Assembly: GCA_028284905.1 (NCBI GenBank)
Contig: JANQQU010000036.1
Coordinates: 62,001-126,000, forward strand
Direction: 5' to 3'
DNA from: Calditrichia bacterium
GTDB taxonomy: Bacteria > Calditrichota > Calditrichia > RBG-13-44-9 > J075
Length of the DNA stretch: 64,000 nt
Under the pieces are notes generated by a model. It did not search any database. It was not told the origin of the DNA and saw only the letters and a list, made by a program, of their open reading frames with translations. The position numbers and the translations under genes were made by a program. Positions within the stretch are counted from its first letter, which is position 1; each line of letters opens with the position of its first letter. Below are positions 36,780 to 46,543 of this stretch, piece by piece.

Positions 36780-37211
36780 ATTGCAAATTTACAAATGGGC
36801 AAATGGGCAATTATGCAGATTTGCTGCGATCATTATAAAAAAATAGGCGAGTATTTTTTATTTCCATTCATCCTGAGCCTGTCGAAGGGTGAATCATTGG
36901 CACCAACCTTTTATAGACAAATACTATAAGTCGCTTCTACCGGTTATTTATTCTGCCAGTACGAAATCACTTTTCATCCTTCGGCCGGCTCAGGATGAAT
37001 GGAGGTTAAGAGCTCTGGTTTAGTTTCCTGATCTTTAAGACTGGAAAGAAATTCAATAATTTGTCATTTTAGTCATTGAATATTTTCCGAAAGAGCGCTA
37101 ACTTGCTTCTGCTTCACCGTCTTAAGGCCGGATTTTTATCCGTCTGCCGGTTCTTTTCATGTTGAATTACCCCGCAAATGTTTAATTTACGATTTAGCCA
37201 GGAGTCTTGTT
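36780..37211. other. Intergenic region with two repeat families
   Basis: Contains an AAATGGGC octamer stretch at 36790-36810 and an inverted pair of the TTCATCCTGAGC family (36862-36892 and 36972-37003). The part from 37010 to 37211 is the leader of the next gene; AGGAG and a GTG start occur at its end. No further gene was seen. Confidence 0.6.
36862..37003. repeat. TTCATCCTGAGC inverted repeat, copy 1
   Basis: Left arm TCCATTCATCCTGAGCCTGTCGAAGG... and right arm ...CCTTCGGCCGGCTCAGGATGAATGGA flank about 80 bases. Copy 2 is at 56211-56358, and a lone arm lies at 121-144. Both full copies continue past the arm into AATGGAGG...GGTTTAGTT, so the family unit is longer than the palindrome. Confidence 0.8.
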
Positions 37212-38084
37212 GTGAACAAAGTACAAGAGAGCAAGAAAATCCCGCTTCAGCCGATGCCGACCTTTACTGCGACCGGCAATCGCTCCCGCGAAAGGGAAGT
37301 GCTCAGCGCGATCGATGGTTTGAACTCCCGCATGCCGGAACTTACCCCGGGAAAATCATTTACTGATGAATATCTTGATATGATTAGCAAAGCCGCCACT
37401 GCTGCCAAAGGGAAGAATTGGCTGGAAGCTTATCGGAACGTCTGGGATGCCACATTTTTAATCAACCGCGGTATCGAAAGTCAAAATAACCGCCGGCTGG
37501 CCGTTCAGTTATCTTTTGCCCCTTTTGCCACTTTCGCGCTTCTGGCGATCATCAACCTGATCTCCGGCTGGGATGCACTACCACTGTCCGTGCAAGGCAT
37601 CCTCGGCAGTGAATACATCCAATTCTTATGGACCGGTGCCGTTGGTGGAACAACCATCGCCTGGTGGGGCATCGTCAAGCACATGATCGCCATGGACTTT
37701 GACGATCAATTCAAATCCTGGTATTGGTTCAAGCCGGTATTGGGATCGGTTTTTGGTGTTATTTCAGTCATTATTATTCAGGGAGGGATGTTTACTCTTG
37801 CTGATCAGTCTACCAGCGAAGCGATTAAGAACCCGGAGATTTTGCATGTGATTGCCTTTCTCGCCGGTTTTAGCGAGCGCTTCTTTGTTCGTATGATCGA
37901 CCGGGTAATGAATGCGCTCTTCGGCGCGGACGGAGATAATCCGAAAACCCAGGTTGTTACAGTACCGACATTACCTGTTAACCAAACAAATGATGTTGTT
38001 GATGATGATCCCGATGTGGACGATGACGACGACAATCCGGATGCAGCTGATAAATCCGAAACCGAGCATCCCGGACTGCCCTAA
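37212..38084 (+). CDS. Polytopic membrane protein with GFSERF motif
   Basis: 290 residues, not assigned to a characterised family. GTG start at 37212 with AGGAG upstream. Residues 1-95 are soluble and partly helical. Hydrophobic segments lie at about 101-119, 137-157 and 173-196, followed by a shorter one at 209-220 that runs into GFSERF (219-224). The tail (about 245-290) is acidic, with a run of Asp. The 'KPVLGSVFG ... FLAGFSERF' layout recurs in uncharacterised bacterial membrane proteins as far as I recall. It heads a tight unit with a LysM-amidase 27 bp downstream and a PLP decarboxylase. A wall-related or export role is only a guess from that context. Confidence 0.7.
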   Translation: MNKVQESKKIPLQPMPTFTATGNRSREREVLSAIDGLNSRMPELTPGKSFTDEYLDMISKAATAAKGKNWLEAYRNVWDATFLINRGIESQNNRRLAVQLSFAPFATFALLAIINLISGWDALPLSVQGILGSEYIQFLWTGAVGGTTIAWWGIVKHMIAMDFDDQFKSWYWFKPVLGSVFGVISVIIIQGGMFTLADQSTSEAIKNPEILHVIAFLAGFSERFFVRMIDRVMNALFGADGDNPKTQVVTVPTLPVNQTNDVVDDDPDVDDDDDNPDAADKSETEHPGLP

Positions 38085-38111
38085 GCGTTCCACTTCAACC
38101 AGGAGATAATA

Positions 38112-38960
38112 ATGCGCACTTATGTCATTCGCCCCGGCGACACATTGACTTCAATCGCCAAACATTTTTATAATGACTTTACGAAATATACCGTCATCGC
38201 CGACGCCAATAATATAACCAACCCCAACGCGATTCGGGTCGGTCAAACCTTGAAGATACCGGATCTGTCTATCGATCCGAGCATTGCCGATATTGATATT
38301 GACTCCGCAACGTTTCAGTTACCGCCCCGCGAGTATTTCCACGAAGTGCATCCGAAACAGATGATCGTTTTGCACTTCACCGCCGGTAGTAGCGCCTCCA
38401 GTGCTTTCAGTACTTTTAAGAATAATCGTTCCCGGGTCGGCACGCCGTTTATTCTCGATCGTGACGGACGTATTTACGAAATATTCCCGCCCCGTTATTG
38501 GGCCATTCATCTCTTCCGCCATCGTCGTGGGGAATTCCCAATCTTTTATCGTTTGGAAAAGCGAACGATTCCTATTGAGATCGTCAATGTGGGGCCATTA
38601 AAACCAGACACCCGGGATCGGGATCGCCTGAACTGGTGGCCGCCTTCCCACGCTATTACCGGCCGGGAAACCTATGGCACTCGCTGGGCAACCAAGGATG
38701 CAAAAGAGAAATATGAAAAGAAGTCGTTTCGCGGCATTGATTACTTTGCGTCTTTCACAGATGCGCAATATACATCATTGGGCAAATTGATTGATTACCT
38801 TTGCCTGCACTTCAACATTCCCAAGGAGCCGCCGCCAGACAAGCTGGAGACAAACCTGGAAGATATGATTAATTTCCGGGGTATTGCCTCCCATCTCAAT
38901 TTCCGGAGCGATAAGTATGATATTGGTCCGGCATTCGACTGGAGCAAAATAGGGCTGTAA
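38112..38960 (+). CDS. LysM plus Amidase_2 peptidoglycan amidase, no signal
   Basis: 282 residues. LysM domain at residues 3-48 (YVIRPGDTLTSIAKHFY ... NPNAIRVGQTLKIP), then an Amidase_2 (AmpD/T7 lysozyme-like) domain about 78-280. Likely zinc/catalytic residues are H88 (LHFTAG), H261 (ASHLNF) and K268/D270 in SDKYDIGP, close to the family's HxxxxxxKxDPG. It should cleave the MurNAc-L-Ala amide bond. The protein begins straight with LysM and has no signal peptide, as in endolysins. AGGAG precedes the ATG. It is framed by the membrane protein 27 bp upstream and the decarboxylase 3 bp downstream. Confidence 0.85.
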   Translation: MRTYVIRPGDTLTSIAKHFYNDFTKYTVIADANNITNPNAIRVGQTLKIPDLSIDPSIADIDIDSATFQLPPREYFHEVHPKQMIVLHFTAGSSASSAFSTFKNNRSRVGTPFILDRDGRIYEIFPPRYWAIHLFRHRRGEFPIFYRLEKRTIPIEIVNVGPLKPDTRDRDRLNWWPPSHAITGRETYGTRWATKDAKEKYEKKSFRGIDYFASFTDAQYTSLGKLIDYLCLHFNIPKEPPPDKLETNLEDMINFRGIASHLNFRSDKYDIGPAFDWSKIGL

Positions 38961-38963
38961 AGA

Positions 38964-40394
38964 ATGACAAAAGACAGTAAATCCCTGCAGGATGCCGGTG
39001 AAATCGTTCTGCAGGTGCTGGCGAAATATCTGAGTGAAAGCCAGGAGGGTGAACAACCGGTACTGTCGCTACGGTCCATTCGGGAAATCGCCGATACACT
39101 GCAGTTGGAATCCTGGATACGGAACGGCGGCCTGAATGCTCCGCAGGTAGCAAATTTTCTCCATACTTACCTTGATAATACCATTCGCATGCATCATCCC
39201 GGCTATATCGGCCATCAGGTCTCCATACCGCATATCAACAGCGCTTTGGCAGAGCTGATTCATGGCGTCTCTAATAATCCCATGGCGATTTACGAAATGG
39301 GCCCGGCAGCAGCTGTTATGGAGCTGGTAGTTGTTAACTGGATGCTGGAAAAGGCCGGCTGGGGACAAACCGATTCTCTCCACGATGCCACGACTGCCAG
39401 CGGCGCAGGCGTATTAACCCACGGTGGCTCCCTGGCAAACCTCACCGCCCTGCTCGGTGCCCGCGCGGCTATTGCCCCGGAAGCCTGGGAGCAAGGCAAT
39501 CCGCAAGACCTGGTCATTCTCGCGCCAGCCAGTGCACATTATTCTGTTTCCCGGGCTGCAGCGATTATCGGTCTGGGTACCCAATCGATCATTCCGTTGC
39601 CGGTGGATAAGCGGGAAGTTGTCATCCCCGATGAAATCCCCGCTATCCATAAAAGCGTTATCGAGAACGGTCAACGTGTGATGGCCCTGGTTGCCAATGG
39701 CTGTGCGACTTCTACCGGCCTCTATGATCCGCTGGCAGAGATCGGCGCATATTGCCAGTCCGCAAACATTTGGCTCCATGTGGACAGTCCTCATGGTGCA
39801 GCTGCCCTGGTTTCCGATAAGGAACGGCATCTCATGAAAGGGATTGAACTGGCGGACTCCTTCACCTGGGATGCCCACAAAATGCTCCGCACCTCCACAC
39901 TTTGCACTGCGGTGCTTTTCCGCGAGCGCCAGGCGTTTCAGCAGGTATTTCGTCAGAAAGCCAGCTACATCTTTTATGAGAAAGAGATATTCGGGATTGA
40001 CTTTATCGAGCATACCGTCGAGTGCACCAAAGCCGGTTTGGGCATGAAACTATTCTGGGTAATTGCAGCAGAAGGCGAAGCCGGCCTGGCCACATATGTA
40101 GATGCACAGTTTGCAAAAACCCGCCGTTTTTATGAAATCGTCAATCAACGCTCCGGTTTTCACTCCCCGATTATTCCGCAATCAAATATCCTCTGCTTTC
40201 GCTATGGCACTGATGATCAAATGCAAGTAACCATCCGCGACCAACTGCTGCGCAACGGGAATTTCCACATTTCTTCCACGGAAATTCATGGTGAGCGTTT
40301 TCTCAGACTTTCGGTGATGAATCCGATGACAGATGAAGTAACCATCGGAAAGCTGTTGGATGAGATTGAAAGTATTGCAGTAGAGATTGGTTAG
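38964..40394 (+). CDS. Group II PLP-dependent amino acid decarboxylase
   Basis: 476 residues. Fold-type I, group II decarboxylase (glutamate, diaminobutyrate or aspartate decarboxylase family). Motifs: MHHPGYIGHQVSIP, LTHGGSLANLTALLGAR, WLHVDSPHGAAAL with the PLP-binding Asp, and the Schiff-base lysine K306 in WDAHKML. The usual 'VDAAYGG' is VDSPHGA here, a mild deviation. The substrate cannot be set from the sequence. It starts 3 bp after the amidase gene, so it is translated from the same mRNA. Confidence 0.85.
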   Translation: MTKDSKSLQDAGEIVLQVLAKYLSESQEGEQPVLSLRSIREIADTLQLESWIRNGGLNAPQVANFLHTYLDNTIRMHHPGYIGHQVSIPHINSALAELIHGVSNNPMAIYEMGPAAAVMELVVVNWMLEKAGWGQTDSLHDATTASGAGVLTHGGSLANLTALLGARAAIAPEAWEQGNPQDLVILAPASAHYSVSRAAAIIGLGTQSIIPLPVDKREVVIPDEIPAIHKSVIENGQRVMALVANGCATSTGLYDPLAEIGAYCQSANIWLHVDSPHGAAALVSDKERHLMKGIELADSFTWDAHKMLRTSTLCTAVLFRERQAFQQVFRQKASYIFYEKEIFGIDFIEHTVECTKAGLGMKLFWVIAAEGEAGLATYVDAQFAKTRRFYEIVNQRSGFHSPIIPQSNILCFRYGTDDQMQVTIRDQLLRNGNFHISSTEIHGERFLRLSVMNPMTDEVTIGKLLDEIESIAVEIG

Positions 40395-40464
40395 TGAAGG
40401 GTTGGGGGATCCGCAAAAATTTCAGGTGTATTTTTCTAGTTATGCTTCCGCAGGCAATTGGGTG

Positions 40465-40663
40465 CAATATGGTTCCGCTCCCTGTCGGTCGCTAATTGTT
40501 CCGTTCCCTGCGGTCACTGATGGCTCCGCTCCTTCGTCGCTAATGGTTGATAGGTTAAGCATCTTCAGTCACTTTAACCATCAGCGACGAAGGAGCGCAA
40601 CCATTAGCGAAGCCCCACAGGGGCAAGCGGAACAATTAGCGACCAGCGGGAGCGGAACCATGC
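40465..40663. repeat. GGTTCCGCTCCCTGCGGTCGC inverted repeat, copy 1
   Basis: About 25-base units GGTTCCGCTCCCTG-CGGTCGCTAAT repeat about three times on the left (40465-40550) and in inverted form on the right (40577-40661). It fills the gap between two convergent genes (decarboxylase and propeller protein). Copy 2 lies at 46690-46860. Confidence 0.85.
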
Positions 40664-40738
40664 TTCTCAGATATCGTCAACAATCTACATATTCAAATGA
40701 ACCACTAAAACATTCGTCGACAATTCCCCAATCTTTTC

Positions 40739-43375
40739 CTATCTAACCAACTGCATTTTCTTGTTCAACTGAAAGCTGTTCTCTCCGCTCACTGTCAAGC
40801 GATAGAAATAAGTGCCGCTGGGAACACTTTCACCAGTCCGGTTAGTGCCATCCCAACTTACCTGATATTGCCCGCTCGCCTGGCGGATATCTACCAGGGT
40901 CTTCACCCGCTTTCCGAGTATATTGTAAACGGTTAGATTTACCTGGCTGCTTGCCCCAATTTTGTAAGCAATCGTTGTGCTTGGGTTAAACGGATTGGGA
41001 AAATTTTGCGCCAATTCAAAGTCTCCAGGAACTGCTTGATTCTGATCGTCTGCGATTCCGGTAATCAGTTGGTCCAGATTGAGCTTATAGATAGAACGGG
41101 CGTGAGTACCGAGGGCAAGGTAATTTCCTATCGGATGAATCTTCATATCATAGACGGAAACCATGGGGAAATCGCTGCTGATGTATTCCCAATTGGCGCC
41201 ATTATCCACACTGAAATAAGCACCGAGATCGCTACCGACAAACAGCTGCTCATTATCAGCCGGATTGACCGCAAAGGCATTGACCGGCGCATCGGGCAAA
41301 TTGCTACTGATGTTTTCCCACTTCGCGCCTAAATCGACGGTACGATAAACGCGGGGTTCCGGGTCTACCCATCTCAATCCATTGAATGTAACGTAAGCGA
41401 TATTGGGATCCTGCGGGTCCGCAACAACCCGGGTCACCCAGCGAAAAGGCAGCGTGGCGGAGACGTCTGTCCAGTTATTACCACCATCCGTCGTTACCCA
41501 CACATGACTATCATCCGTACCGACCCAGATGATGTCGCTATCAAGTGGGGAAACGTCAATCGTAGTCAATGTGCCCAATCGAGAATTTCCCGGGGCGGTG
41601 GTAAGATTCGGACTAATTGCGGTCCAGGATGCAGCGCCATTCGTGGTGCGATATAGCCGATTGGTGCCATAATAAAGCACATTGTTATTATTCGGATCCA
41701 TCACTACCGGCGTGGACCAGTTTGTCGGCTGATTGCTATTAATGCCGTTTAGCACGATATCAAAATCATTGCCGCCATCGGTGGACTTACCGAGCACGCC
41801 AAACTGGGATTCTGCATAGATGACGTTCGGATTAGTATGATCGACAATCGTATAAAAACCATCGCCGCCAAAAATCCGCTCCCAATCATTGGTTGCCCCG
41901 GTCAGGGTGCGCAGTGTGCCATTGTCCTGGGTACCGCCGTAGATGCGCTCCGGATTGTTGAAATCCAAACCAATCTCATAGAATTGATTGACCGGCAAAT
42001 CCGCTACTTTTGAAAAAGAAACACCAGCGTCAGTGGAAATATTCAATCCGCCATCATTACCGTTAATGATGTAATTGGGATCGTCGGGGTGAAATGCCAG
42101 GGCATGATGATCGACATGCAAATTGGGTGGCCCGCCATTATAACCATAAATGATTGGCCATGTGGTGCCGCCATTGGTGGAACGCATAAAATCCGCATCC
42201 ATAACATAGACAATATCCGGGTTGGCCGGATGCACCCGCACCTGCCCGAAATACCAGCTAAAGCCGGCAACTCCGGTTTCAATTTCTCGATCAGGATCGA
42301 CGTTTGTCCAGGTATCTCCGAAGTTTGTCGTCAGGTAGAGCCCCCGATAGCCACTGCCGGTAGTAATCAGCGCATAAACAGAGTCGGGATTGTTCGGATA
42401 TAATGCCAGCCCGATACGACCAATCTGGTTGCCAATGGGAAGTCCCGTTGTGCTGCCCAGCCGCTCCCAGTTATCGCCACCATCTGTGGAACGATATATG
42501 CCGCTGGTTGGTCCATTCAGATGCGTTAACCCGGTGTGTGGACGGCGAGCACGCTCCCAGGTCGTCGCCAAAATGCGATTGGGATTAACGGGGTCGATAA
42601 CGATATCACTGGCGCCGGTTGAGTCCGTCACAAAAAGTACCCGCTCCCAGTCTGTGCCACCGTTGGAGCTGCGATAAACGCCCCGCTCCGGGTTCGGTAA
42701 AAAGTAAGACCCTTGCGCCGCGACAAATACCCGCTGGGGAATAACCGGATCAACAACAACCCGTCCGATCGAAACCGTATTTTCCAGACCGATCAGCGCC
42801 CAGCTGTTCCCGGCATCCGTCGATTTATAAATGCCCTCTCCGGGGAAATTATTATGTCCCCCATTGCCTTCCCCGGTACCGACGTAGACCACATCCGGGT
42901 TGAGCGGATTGATGGCAATATCCCCGATATTCAGGTTGGCGGCATCATCAAAAACCGGTGCCCAGGTAACGCCTTTATCTGTGGATTTAAACACACCGCC
43001 GGTAGCAGCGCCGGCATAAACGATGTCTCCGTTTTGCGGATTAAATTCGATATCGGAGATTCGGCCACCGATATTGCTTGGTCCGGCAAAGGTAACGGTT
43101 TCCAGCGGTCGCGCCACCGCTTGTTCCTTCATTGCCCGGGCATCTTTGGCAGCATTGCGATATGCCTGCTGGTCATATGTATAATGGGGAAATGTGCGGC
43201 GTTGCCAGGCCCAATCGGATGGGCGCGCATCCGGCCCCGGCGCGGATTTTTTCATTCGTTCCTGAATAATATTTTCAGTATTATCAACGGGTGTGAGAGT
43301 GAGATAGAAAAGCAGACCTGCGAAAAGCAGAAGACCACCAGCAATCCCGATTTTCTTTATGCCATTATTACTCAT
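40739..43375 (-). CDS. Secreted Asp-box (VPS10-like) beta-propeller protein
   Basis: 878 residues. A membrane anchor or signal at about 8-28 (GIAGGLLLFAGLLFYLTL) is followed by about ten Asp-box/BNR motifs of the form S-T-D-x-G-x-x-W: STDKGVTW, STDAGNSW, SSNGGTDW, STDGGDNW, STNGGTTW, STDGGNDF, TTDGGNNW, SVDNGANW. This indicates one or two sortilin/VPS10-type propellers. The end is a Por sorting domain (NFPNPFNPSTT ... SGTYFYRL ... KKMQLVR). Similar proteins are often labelled glycosyl hydrolase without proof. AGGAG precedes the ATG. Its role at the cell surface is unknown. Confidence 0.85.
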   Translation of the reverse strand: MSNNGIKKIGIAGGLLLFAGLLFYLTLTPVDNTENIIQERMKKSAPGPDARPSDWAWQRRTFPHYTYDQQAYRNAAKDARAMKEQAVARPLETVTFAGPSNIGGRISDIEFNPQNGDIVYAGAATGGVFKSTDKGVTWAPVFDDAANLNIGDIAINPLNPDVVYVGTGEGNGGHNNFPGEGIYKSTDAGNSWALIGLENTVSIGRVVVDPVIPQRVFVAAQGSYFLPNPERGVYRSSNGGTDWERVLFVTDSTGASDIVIDPVNPNRILATTWERARRPHTGLTHLNGPTSGIYRSTDGGDNWERLGSTTGLPIGNQIGRIGLALYPNNPDSVYALITTGSGYRGLYLTTNFGDTWTNVDPDREIETGVAGFSWYFGQVRVHPANPDIVYVMDADFMRSTNGGTTWPIIYGYNGGPPNLHVDHHALAFHPDDPNYIINGNDGGLNISTDAGVSFSKVADLPVNQFYEIGLDFNNPERIYGGTQDNGTLRTLTGATNDWERIFGGDGFYTIVDHTNPNVIYAESQFGVLGKSTDGGNDFDIVLNGINSNQPTNWSTPVVMDPNNNNVLYYGTNRLYRTTNGAASWTAISPNLTTAPGNSRLGTLTTIDVSPLDSDIIWVGTDDSHVWVTTDGGNNWTDVSATLPFRWVTRVVADPQDPNIAYVTFNGLRWVDPEPRVYRTVDLGAKWENISSNLPDAPVNAFAVNPADNEQLFVGSDLGAYFSVDNGANWEYISSDFPMVSVYDMKIHPIGNYLALGTHARSIYKLNLDQLITGIADDQNQAVPGDFELAQNFPNPFNPSTTIAYKIGASSQVNLTVYNILGKRVKTLVDIRQASGQYQVSWDGTNRTGESVPSGTYFYRLTVSGENSFQLNKKMQLVR

Positions 43376-43485
43376 GAGTTCTCCTAAAAAATGTATAATT
43401 CAATACGACATCCTGGCCAAAAACCATCCCGGCCCTTTGATATCAAAACATTATTAGATATACATTTCAGGAGAGTACTTCCCTA

Positions 43486-44760
43486 CTAAATGAGATCCCC
43501 GATTGAACCAAACCCGGGATCGAAGAGGCGTTTGTAGGTACGAATCGCAAAACGGTCGGTCATACCGGCAATATGATCACAAATGGTGCGGATACGCTGC
43601 GCTTCATCAGAAATATCCAGCACACGGCGATGGGTCACTTCCGGAAGCAGTTTCAGGCAATGCGGATCGTGCGGCCAGTAGTTTTCATAAAAGGATGCAA
43701 ATAGCCGCTGGAGAATATGATTCCATTTATAAATCAGCTGCTGCTGCTGGGCAGAGCTGAAAACGATATCCGCGGCGATACGCTTGTAAAGATTCGCCTC
43801 TTCCAAAACGTCTGCATCAATCACCAACTGATAGCCATACCGATGTGTGCGGCTACTCATAAAGTTTTCCCGCTTCTCCAAATGGGACGCAGTAATAAAA
43901 TCACCGATCCGCCGGGAAAAAGTACGGCCGACTTTTCCTTCGGAAACCGTCCGGATCATCGCTTCCAGCTTGTTGCTTTCCAACTTGCTGAGTTGCTGTG
44001 CTTTTCCCCAGTTCTCCAGTCGCTCCCGATTGATAAAACGGGCCTGCACACAATCGATAATGTCGTTGAGAGAATAAGCGGTGTCATCCGCCCAATCCAT
44101 AATCTGGCATTCGACACTGCGGAATTTATTCAAGGATTTTCCGGGCTTTAAGCTAGCGGGAAACGGTTGACCGTCGAAGACAAAATCCAGGTATTGCTTT
44201 TGATCGTCATAGAGAAAATAACGTTCGGGATTTTCCAGCTGCCCGATCAGGGTTTTATATTTGAGGACACCATCCATCAGGGCACGGGTCGGTTTCATGC
44301 CCATCCGATGAACGCCATTCGGGTAGATAATTTCCGTGAGCACCCGCAATGTTTGTGCATTCCCCTCAAAGCCGCCATACGGCAACATTACTTGATGCAG
44401 GGTGTGCTCCCCGGCATGCCCAAAAGGCGGATGACCGAGATCGTGTGCCAGGCAAATAGCCTCTACCAAATCCGGATCAATGAAAAAATCGTCGCTGAGA
44501 TCATCACTGGCATGAAGAAGATGATTGCAAATTGAGCGGCCGATTTGCGCCACTTCGATGGAATGGGTCAGGCGGGTGCGGTAAAAATCATATTCCCCGG
44601 ATAAAAACACCTGGGTTTTTGCCTGCAGCCGTCGCAGGGCAGAGCTGTGGATAATTCGGTCACGGTCCCGCTGGAAAAAAGTCCGATAATCACTCCCCTG
44701 GCGCTCTTCCAGGAACTCCCGGTCAAATGGTTGATAAAAATTATTTTCCATCGATCCCAT
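43486..44760 (-). CDS. dgt: dGTP triphosphohydrolase (dGTPase)
   Basis: 424 residues. HD-domain phosphohydrolase: RLTHSIEVAQIGRSI (H66), then AHDLGHPPFGHAGE (H106, D107), and MDWADDTAYS with the later conserved Asp. RDRIIHSSALRRLQAKTQVF near the N-terminus is typical of Dgt. It hydrolyses dGTP to deoxyguanosine and triphosphate, and so controls dNTP pools in the cytoplasm. The start at 44760 overlaps the end of the M14 peptidase gene by 20 bp; ATG at 44751 has the better Shine-Dalgarno (GGATGGGA) and may be the true start. Confidence 0.93.
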   Translation of the reverse strand: MGSMENNFYQPFDREFLEERQGSDYRTFFQRDRDRIIHSSALRRLQAKTQVFLSGEYDFYRTRLTHSIEVAQIGRSICNHLLHASDDLSDDFFIDPDLVEAICLAHDLGHPPFGHAGEHTLHQVMLPYGGFEGNAQTLRVLTEIIYPNGVHRMGMKPTRALMDGVLKYKTLIGQLENPERYFLYDDQKQYLDFVFDGQPFPASLKPGKSLNKFRSVECQIMDWADDTAYSLNDIIDCVQARFINRERLENWGKAQQLSKLESNKLEAMIRTVSEGKVGRTFSRRIGDFITASHLEKRENFMSSRTHRYGYQLVIDADVLEEANLYKRIAADIVFSSAQQQQLIYKWNHILQRLFASFYENYWPHDPHCLKLLPEVTHRRVLDISDEAQRIRTICDHIAGMTDRFAIRTYKRLFDPGFGSIGDLI

Positions 44761-46543
44761 CCAACGGCAAGGATTGTTCGGTCATAATTTTTCCTACCGG
44801 ATAAAGGTTAGTCCGGCTTTCCCAATAAGGCGTGCGGGCATAAAAGAAATAAAGGCGCGCCCAACGGTTTTGCGCGGCACCGGGATTATCCGCCAGGTAT
44901 TGATCGAACTCTTTCTGCAGCTCAGGATTTTCGGCAAGCATTTCCCGGGCGATGGTTTCCAACACATAATCTTCTCCATATTCTTTCCGCTCAAAAATAG
45001 TATTCCAGTAACCCCACTTCACGTAAGAATCCGGCGCATGTGGTTCGAGCAAATGGGCGATCACCCGGTTGGTGCGCTGATTCATAATAATCACCGCGCT
45101 GCCGGCCGGATACATTCGGGTTTCCGTCAATGGCGCAACGCTGAATTCCGCCAGCAATTGTCCTTCAAAAGATTGCCGCCGCCAGGAGACGTTGTTGAAA
45201 CGATAGCTCTCGACCTCCAACGAAACCGCTTCGCTCAGGCGATGAATTTTCACATCATGCCAACCGAGCCTTTCAATCTGCAGCGCCCATTGCGGCGGAA
45301 TGATGTAGGCATAAGGTATTTTAGCGGAATCCGTTACGACGCTCTTCTTGAAATAGGGAATCTCCATCGTCACCGGTTTACCATTGTAAACCACACGTTC
45401 GCTATTGGATATTTCGCTGAAGGTTTCCTCATATTCAATACCGGCGAAAGGTGCCATGGTTGTGTCGGTCATATCCATAGTGAGGTCCAGCGGCAGATAG
45501 CTGCCCGGCAGTTCCCGGGTAAGTGCATCGGAGGTTCGATTGGCACTCAAAAGGCTTTTCCGCTCTTTATTTAAGAGCGCCAGCATATGTTTCATCAGGA
45601 GATAGTTGGCGGTGACCCGGGTTTTGTAATCTTTCAACGCGTGGGTTTCCACCAGGTAGAAGATGCGATTTTGTACCGCGCCATAACCGGTAGAATAGCG
45701 GGGACTGTACGGTTCGATTTTCACGCCATTACCAATCGCCGGACGGCGATTCATGGAAAAATACGGCGCCGTTAACTGATTATCTTTGCTCATCGCCTCC
45801 ACCAGAAATGGCTCCATGACATCTGTTGTCCATTCCCGCAACGGTGCAGCGACATTGACGTTGGTTTCAATGCCATAGGTCATCACATATTGATGATCGG
45901 CGCCATTGGTGACGTGATTATCCGCGAGAAAATCCGGCAGCCAACGATTGTAAAGCTTCAACCAAGCCTGCATCTCCGGAGATTCCGCCTTGAGGAAATC
46001 CCGGTTGAGGTTGTAATTCTGGGCGGTGGCGCGAAAACCCATTTCCTTAGGGCCATTCTGATTGAGGCGATTATAAGGCCCGAACATCTCATGGCCATCC
46101 ACATTGAAGATAGGGATAAACAATATCGTTACATGATCGAGCAAATCAGCGAGATCCCGGGTAATGACCAGCTCGCGCATTAGCATTAAAGAGGCGTCTT
46201 TCCCGTCCGATTCTCCGGAATGAATGCAGCTTTGTGCCAGCATAATTACATTACCGGATTTGCGCACGGCTTCCGGGGTAAAGTTGCCGTTTTTATCGAC
46301 GATTACCAGGGGCAGATCTCTCCCCTGCGGGCTTTTTCCGAATGACTGATATTGTACCCAATCGGACGCTGCATCCAGCCGTTGGCAATAGTCAATCGTT
46401 GCCGAATAACGAGGTGTTTCCAGATGACCGGATTTTTCATAATGGGTTTGCCAATCCCCTTGCGTTTGCGCACAAAGTGAGGCGGTAATACCGAAAAAAA
46501 ACACAGAAAAGATGAAAAAAATAAGATTTCGCAGCAAAATCAT
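44741..46543 (-). CDS. Secreted M14 zinc carboxypeptidase-like protein
   Basis: About 600 residues from ATG 46543, which has GGAGG five bases upstream; the frame runs to 46597, but without a ribosome site and with the signal peptide displaced. A signal peptide (about 1-25, ending LCAQ) precedes an M14 peptidase domain with the zinc motif HSGE (H108, E111 from this start). NLNRDF and LADNHVTNG follow, the latter probably holding the second zinc His. It would trim peptides in the periplasm or outside. The 3' end overlaps dgt, so the two are co-transcribed. Confidence 0.85.
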   Translation of the reverse strand: MILLRNLIFFIFSVFFFGITASLCAQTQGDWQTHYEKSGHLETPRYSATIDYCQRLDAASDWVQYQSFGKSPQGRDLPLVIVDKNGNFTPEAVRKSGNVIMLAQSCIHSGESDGKDASLMLMRELVITRDLADLLDHVTILFIPIFNVDGHEMFGPYNRLNQNGPKEMGFRATAQNYNLNRDFLKAESPEMQAWLKLYNRWLPDFLADNHVTNGADHQYVMTYGIETNVNVAAPLREWTTDVMEPFLVEAMSKDNQLTAPYFSMNRRPAIGNGVKIEPYSPRYSTGYGAVQNRIFYLVETHALKDYKTRVTANYLLMKHMLALLNKERKSLLSANRTSDALTRELPGSYLPLDLTMDMTDTTMAPFAGIEYEETFSEISNSERVVYNGKPVTMEIPYFKKSVVTDSAKIPYAYIIPPQWALQIERLGWHDVKIHRLSEAVSLEVESYRFNNVSWRRQSFEGQLLAEFSVAPLTETRMYPAGSAVIIMNQRTNRVIAHLLEPHAPDSYVKWGYWNTIFERKEYGEDYVLETIAREMLAENPELQKEFDQYLADNPGAAQNRWARLYFFYARTPYWESRTNLYPVGKIMTEQSLPLDGIDGK

